This document shows, in pieces, positions 5,663 through 7,080 of a stretch of DNA of 7,080 bases. The stretch comes from UBA2773 sp964458715 (GTDB taxonomy: Bacteria > Patescibacteriota > Minisyncoccia > Moranbacterales > DUUL01). The notes beneath the pieces are model-generated. The model was not told the origin of the DNA. It was given only the letters and a program-made list of their open reading frames with translations, and did not search any database. The stretch's first letter is position 1. Each line of letters starts with the position of its first letter. Location of the stretch: NCBI GenBank assembly GCA_964458715.1, contig CAYWJP010000034.1, positions 1 to 7,080 on the forward strand, in the 5' to 3' direction. A program made the translations under genes and the position numbers.

Positions 5663-5704
5663 TGTTTGTTTTAGTTATTTAAAAAAAGTCTTTAATGTTG
5701 TTTT

Positions 5705-5732
5705 AAATTATGCTTGTTTTTTTTGAAATCAA
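5705..5732 (-). promoter_or_regulatory. Weak candidate promoter for the flippase operon
   Basis: Minus-strand reading: TTGATT at 5732-5727 (4 of 6) and TAATTT at 5710-5705 after 16 bases. The overlapping CATAAT matches the -10 box better (5 of 6) but at a 14-base spacing. If used, the transcript would carry the palindrome in a leader of about 135 bases. No terminator hairpin was seen between jag and this point, so read-through from yidC-jag is equally possible. Confidence 0.25.
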
Positions 5733-5745
5733 CTATTTGTTTTTA

Positions 5746-6219
5746 TTATTCTGCTGGTTTAATAAGTACTCGTCGTTCTAGACCATCACCGATACTTTCA
5801 CTGATAACTGAATTTTTTCGAGCTACTTTTATGTGAATTAAGCGTCTTTCGTAACTATTCATTGGAGGTAATTCCACTGAATGACCGGTTTTTTCAACTT
5901 CGGCGATGGCATTAGCGGCTCTGTCTATAATATCTTCTCTTTGATTTTCAATATAACTGTTAACATCCACAATGAAACTGAGTTTTTCTTCTAATCGTCT
6001 AGATACCATAACTCGAATTAAATGTTGAAGAGCAAAAAGATTGTTGCCTGATTTTCCGATTAGATAACCAGAATCTTTACTTTGAATTTGAACACAAATT
6101 GAATCATCATCGTCTGGCATAGCGCTAGTAACGATGAAAATATTGCCTTTCATATCGAGTTTTTCAAGAATTTCTCTAGTTACTTCTTCCAAGACCTTCT
6201 TTTGTTCGTCGGTTATCAT
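5746..6219 (-). CDS. jag: Jag/KhpB-like RNA-binding protein with KH and R3H domains
   Basis: This is a cytoplasmic RNA-binding protein of the SpoIIIJ-associated (Jag/KhpB) family, known in Firmicutes to act with a KhpA partner on cell division and envelope control. Residues about 25-90 form a KH domain with the GXXG loop GKSG at 55-58 (YLIGKSGNNLFALQHL). Residues about 95-157 form an R3H domain: LPPMNSYERRLIH at 117-129 carries the R125-xxx-H129 signature, followed by SESIGDGLERRVLI. Its 157 residues include no N-terminal Jag_N domain, which the longer Bacillus-type proteins have. It follows yidC by 70 bases in the same orientation, the classic yidC-jag arrangement. The ATG at 6219 has no Shine-Dalgarno. 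An acidic patch, PDDDDS (35-40), precedes the KH strand. Family assignment is strong; the biological role here is inferred from relatives. Confidence 0.93.
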   Translation of the reverse strand: MITDEQKKVLEEVTREILEKLDMKGNIFIVTSAMPDDDDSICVQIQSKDSGYLIGKSGNNLFALQHLIRVMVSRRLEEKLSFIVDVNSYIENQREDIIDRAANAIAEVEKTGHSVELPPMNSYERRLIHIKVARKNSVISESIGDGLERRVLIKPAE

Positions 6220-6289
6220 TTTATTCGATTAATTGATTATGCTTTGTTATCATGCTCCATTCTACATTAAATCTTTATAATTGCCAAGA

Positions 6290-7048
6290 CTAAGCAGTTT
6301 TTTCTTGAACAGACTTCTCTTTATTTAGTATCCAATATTGTTGTCCAACCATAAATAAAGTAGTGATAAACCAGTAAATTAATAGACCAGTCGGGAAACT
6401 TAAACCGATTACTAATGTTAAAACTGGGCCCATATAAAGCATTTGTTTCTGCATAATTTCGCCAAAAGCGGGCTCTTTCCCTGAGTCTTTTTTTTCAATT
6501 GGTTTATTTTTCTCAATTCGTTGCATCATCATTTTGCCTTGCCAATATTGAAGACCAGCTGTAATTAAAGCTAAAGGTAAATTAACTTTACCGGTAGCGG
6601 TTACGTCTAAAAATCCCATAGAAATGTTTTTAATTTCCATTGGGTTGCCGATAAAGGAATAAAGTAATGTGGTGGCTGAATCGTAGTCTATTACGGCTAG
6701 GAAAACTCTATAAAGAGCAATTAATATAATTAATTGAATAATTAAAGGTAAACATCCACCGGCTGGATTGACTTTTTTTTCTTTGTAAAACTTCATAATA
6801 GCCTCGCCCTGTTTCTGTTTATTGTCTTTGAATTTTTCTTGAATGGCTTTGATTTGTGGTTGAATCTCTTGCATCTGCTTTTGCGATTCAATTGATTTTT
6901 TAGATAACGGTAATAATAAGATTCGAATTAAAATAGTTACTAAAATAATACTAATCCCTAAGTCTGGGATTAAATTATAGATACCAATTAAGATATTAAA
7001 CAAAGGTTGGTAAATTGTAACGGAAAAGAAACCTGTAATTAAAGACAT
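6290..7048 (-). CDS. yidC: Membrane protein insertase YidC/Oxa1 family
   Basis: YidC inserts and folds membrane proteins, alone or with SecYEG. In other bacteria its substrates include the ATP synthase c subunit. At 252 residues this is the short form without the large periplasmic domain of proteobacteria. Visible parts are an N-terminal hydrophobic helix (about 8-27), a transmembrane helix at 30-48 with the conserved groove arginine R42 (LIRILLLPL), and a cytoplasmic charged helical hairpin (50-92). NPAGGCLPLIIQL (94-106), the family's hallmark, starts the next helix. The remaining helices lie near 156-170, 207-224 and 227-243. A lysine-rich insertion (180-192) precedes the last pair. There is no lipobox cysteine near the N-terminus, unlike Bacillus SpoIIIJ. 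The ATG at 7048 has no clear Shine-Dalgarno. Upstream rnpA and rpmH would be expected but lie outside the window. The assignment is secure. Confidence 0.95.
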   Translation of the reverse strand: MSLITGFFSVTIYQPLFNILIGIYNLIPDLGISIILVTILIRILLLPLSKKSIESQKQMQEIQPQIKAIQEKFKDNKQKQGEAIMKFYKEKKVNPAGGCLPLIIQLIILIALYRVFLAVIDYDSATTLLYSFIGNPMEIKNISMGFLDVTATGKVNLPLALITAGLQYWQGKMMMQRIEKNKPIEKKDSGKEPAFGEIMQKQMLYMGPVLTLVIGLSFPTGLLIYWFITTLFMVGQQYWILNKEKSVQEKTA

Positions 7049-7080
7049 TTTATTTTATTTTAACGATTAATATTATTTAT

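Noticed and set aside
5541..5726. Plus-strand 61-codon open frame over the flippase start and palindrome
   Set aside because: It overlaps the conserved N-terminus of the flippase and the inverted repeat, has no ribosome-binding site, and its product is low-complexity.
1..7080. Reassigned UGA codon (as in Gracilibacteria), because no gene here ends in TGA
   Set aside because: All genes are full length without TGA read-through and tryptophan is encoded by TGG. Eight stops are too few to infer anything beyond TAA/TAG preference.
1..7080. CRISPR array, integrase, transposase or attachment site
   Set aside because: No regularly spaced direct repeats and no recombinase motifs were found. The only repeat family is the two-copy palindrome.

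Overview
This AT-rich window (roughly one third G+C by eye) looks like the chromosome of a small-genome bacterium, probably of the Candidate Phyla Radiation (Patescibacteria, Parcubacteria-like). The placement is an inference from four things: compact operons, a short YidC with no lipoprotein signal, a stand-alone KH-R3H protein behind yidC, and many starts without a Shine-Dalgarno sequence. No ribosomal or other taxonomic marker is present. The standard bacterial code fits: all eight genes end in TAA or TAG and none needs TGA read-through.

Layout, left to right. (1) Positions 1-1532, plus strand: the end of an F-type ATP synthase operon. It holds the 3' part of atpD (beta), a 163-base spacer filled by a 120-base imperfect palindrome, atpC (epsilon), and a terminator. 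(2) Positions 1533-3242: two convergent single-gene units of unknown function, 1679-2533 (plus) and 2675-3157 (minus). Each has its own candidate promoter, a strong Shine-Dalgarno site and a terminator. The plus-strand protein is a clear internal tandem duplication. (3) Positions 3245-5563, minus strand: a two-gene surface-glycan unit, a Wzx/MATE-like flippase followed two bases later by a family 2 glycosyltransferase, ending in a terminator. (4) Positions 5572-5662: a second, 91-base imperfect palindrome that stops 8 bases before the flippase start codon. (5) Positions 5746-7048, minus strand: yidC then a jag/khpB-like RNA-binding gene, the usual partner order for membrane-protein insertion.

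The two conserved blocks make the energy enzyme and the membrane-insertion machinery that polytopic proteins such as the ATP synthase membrane sector and the flippase would need. The flippase and glycosyltransferase probably assemble or export a lipid-linked glycan.

The most interesting observation is that the palindromes at 867-986 and 5572-5662 are two copies of one element. They share two conserved arms (consensus on the minus strand GTACRRTTCGARG and ACAAAGAARTGTGC). The closing 7-bp helix lies at exactly the same distance from these arms in both copies but has almost entirely different sequence, so the pairing is conserved and the sequence is not. This suggests a structured RNA or a hairpin-forming mobile repeat. 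I do not recognise it as a known family.
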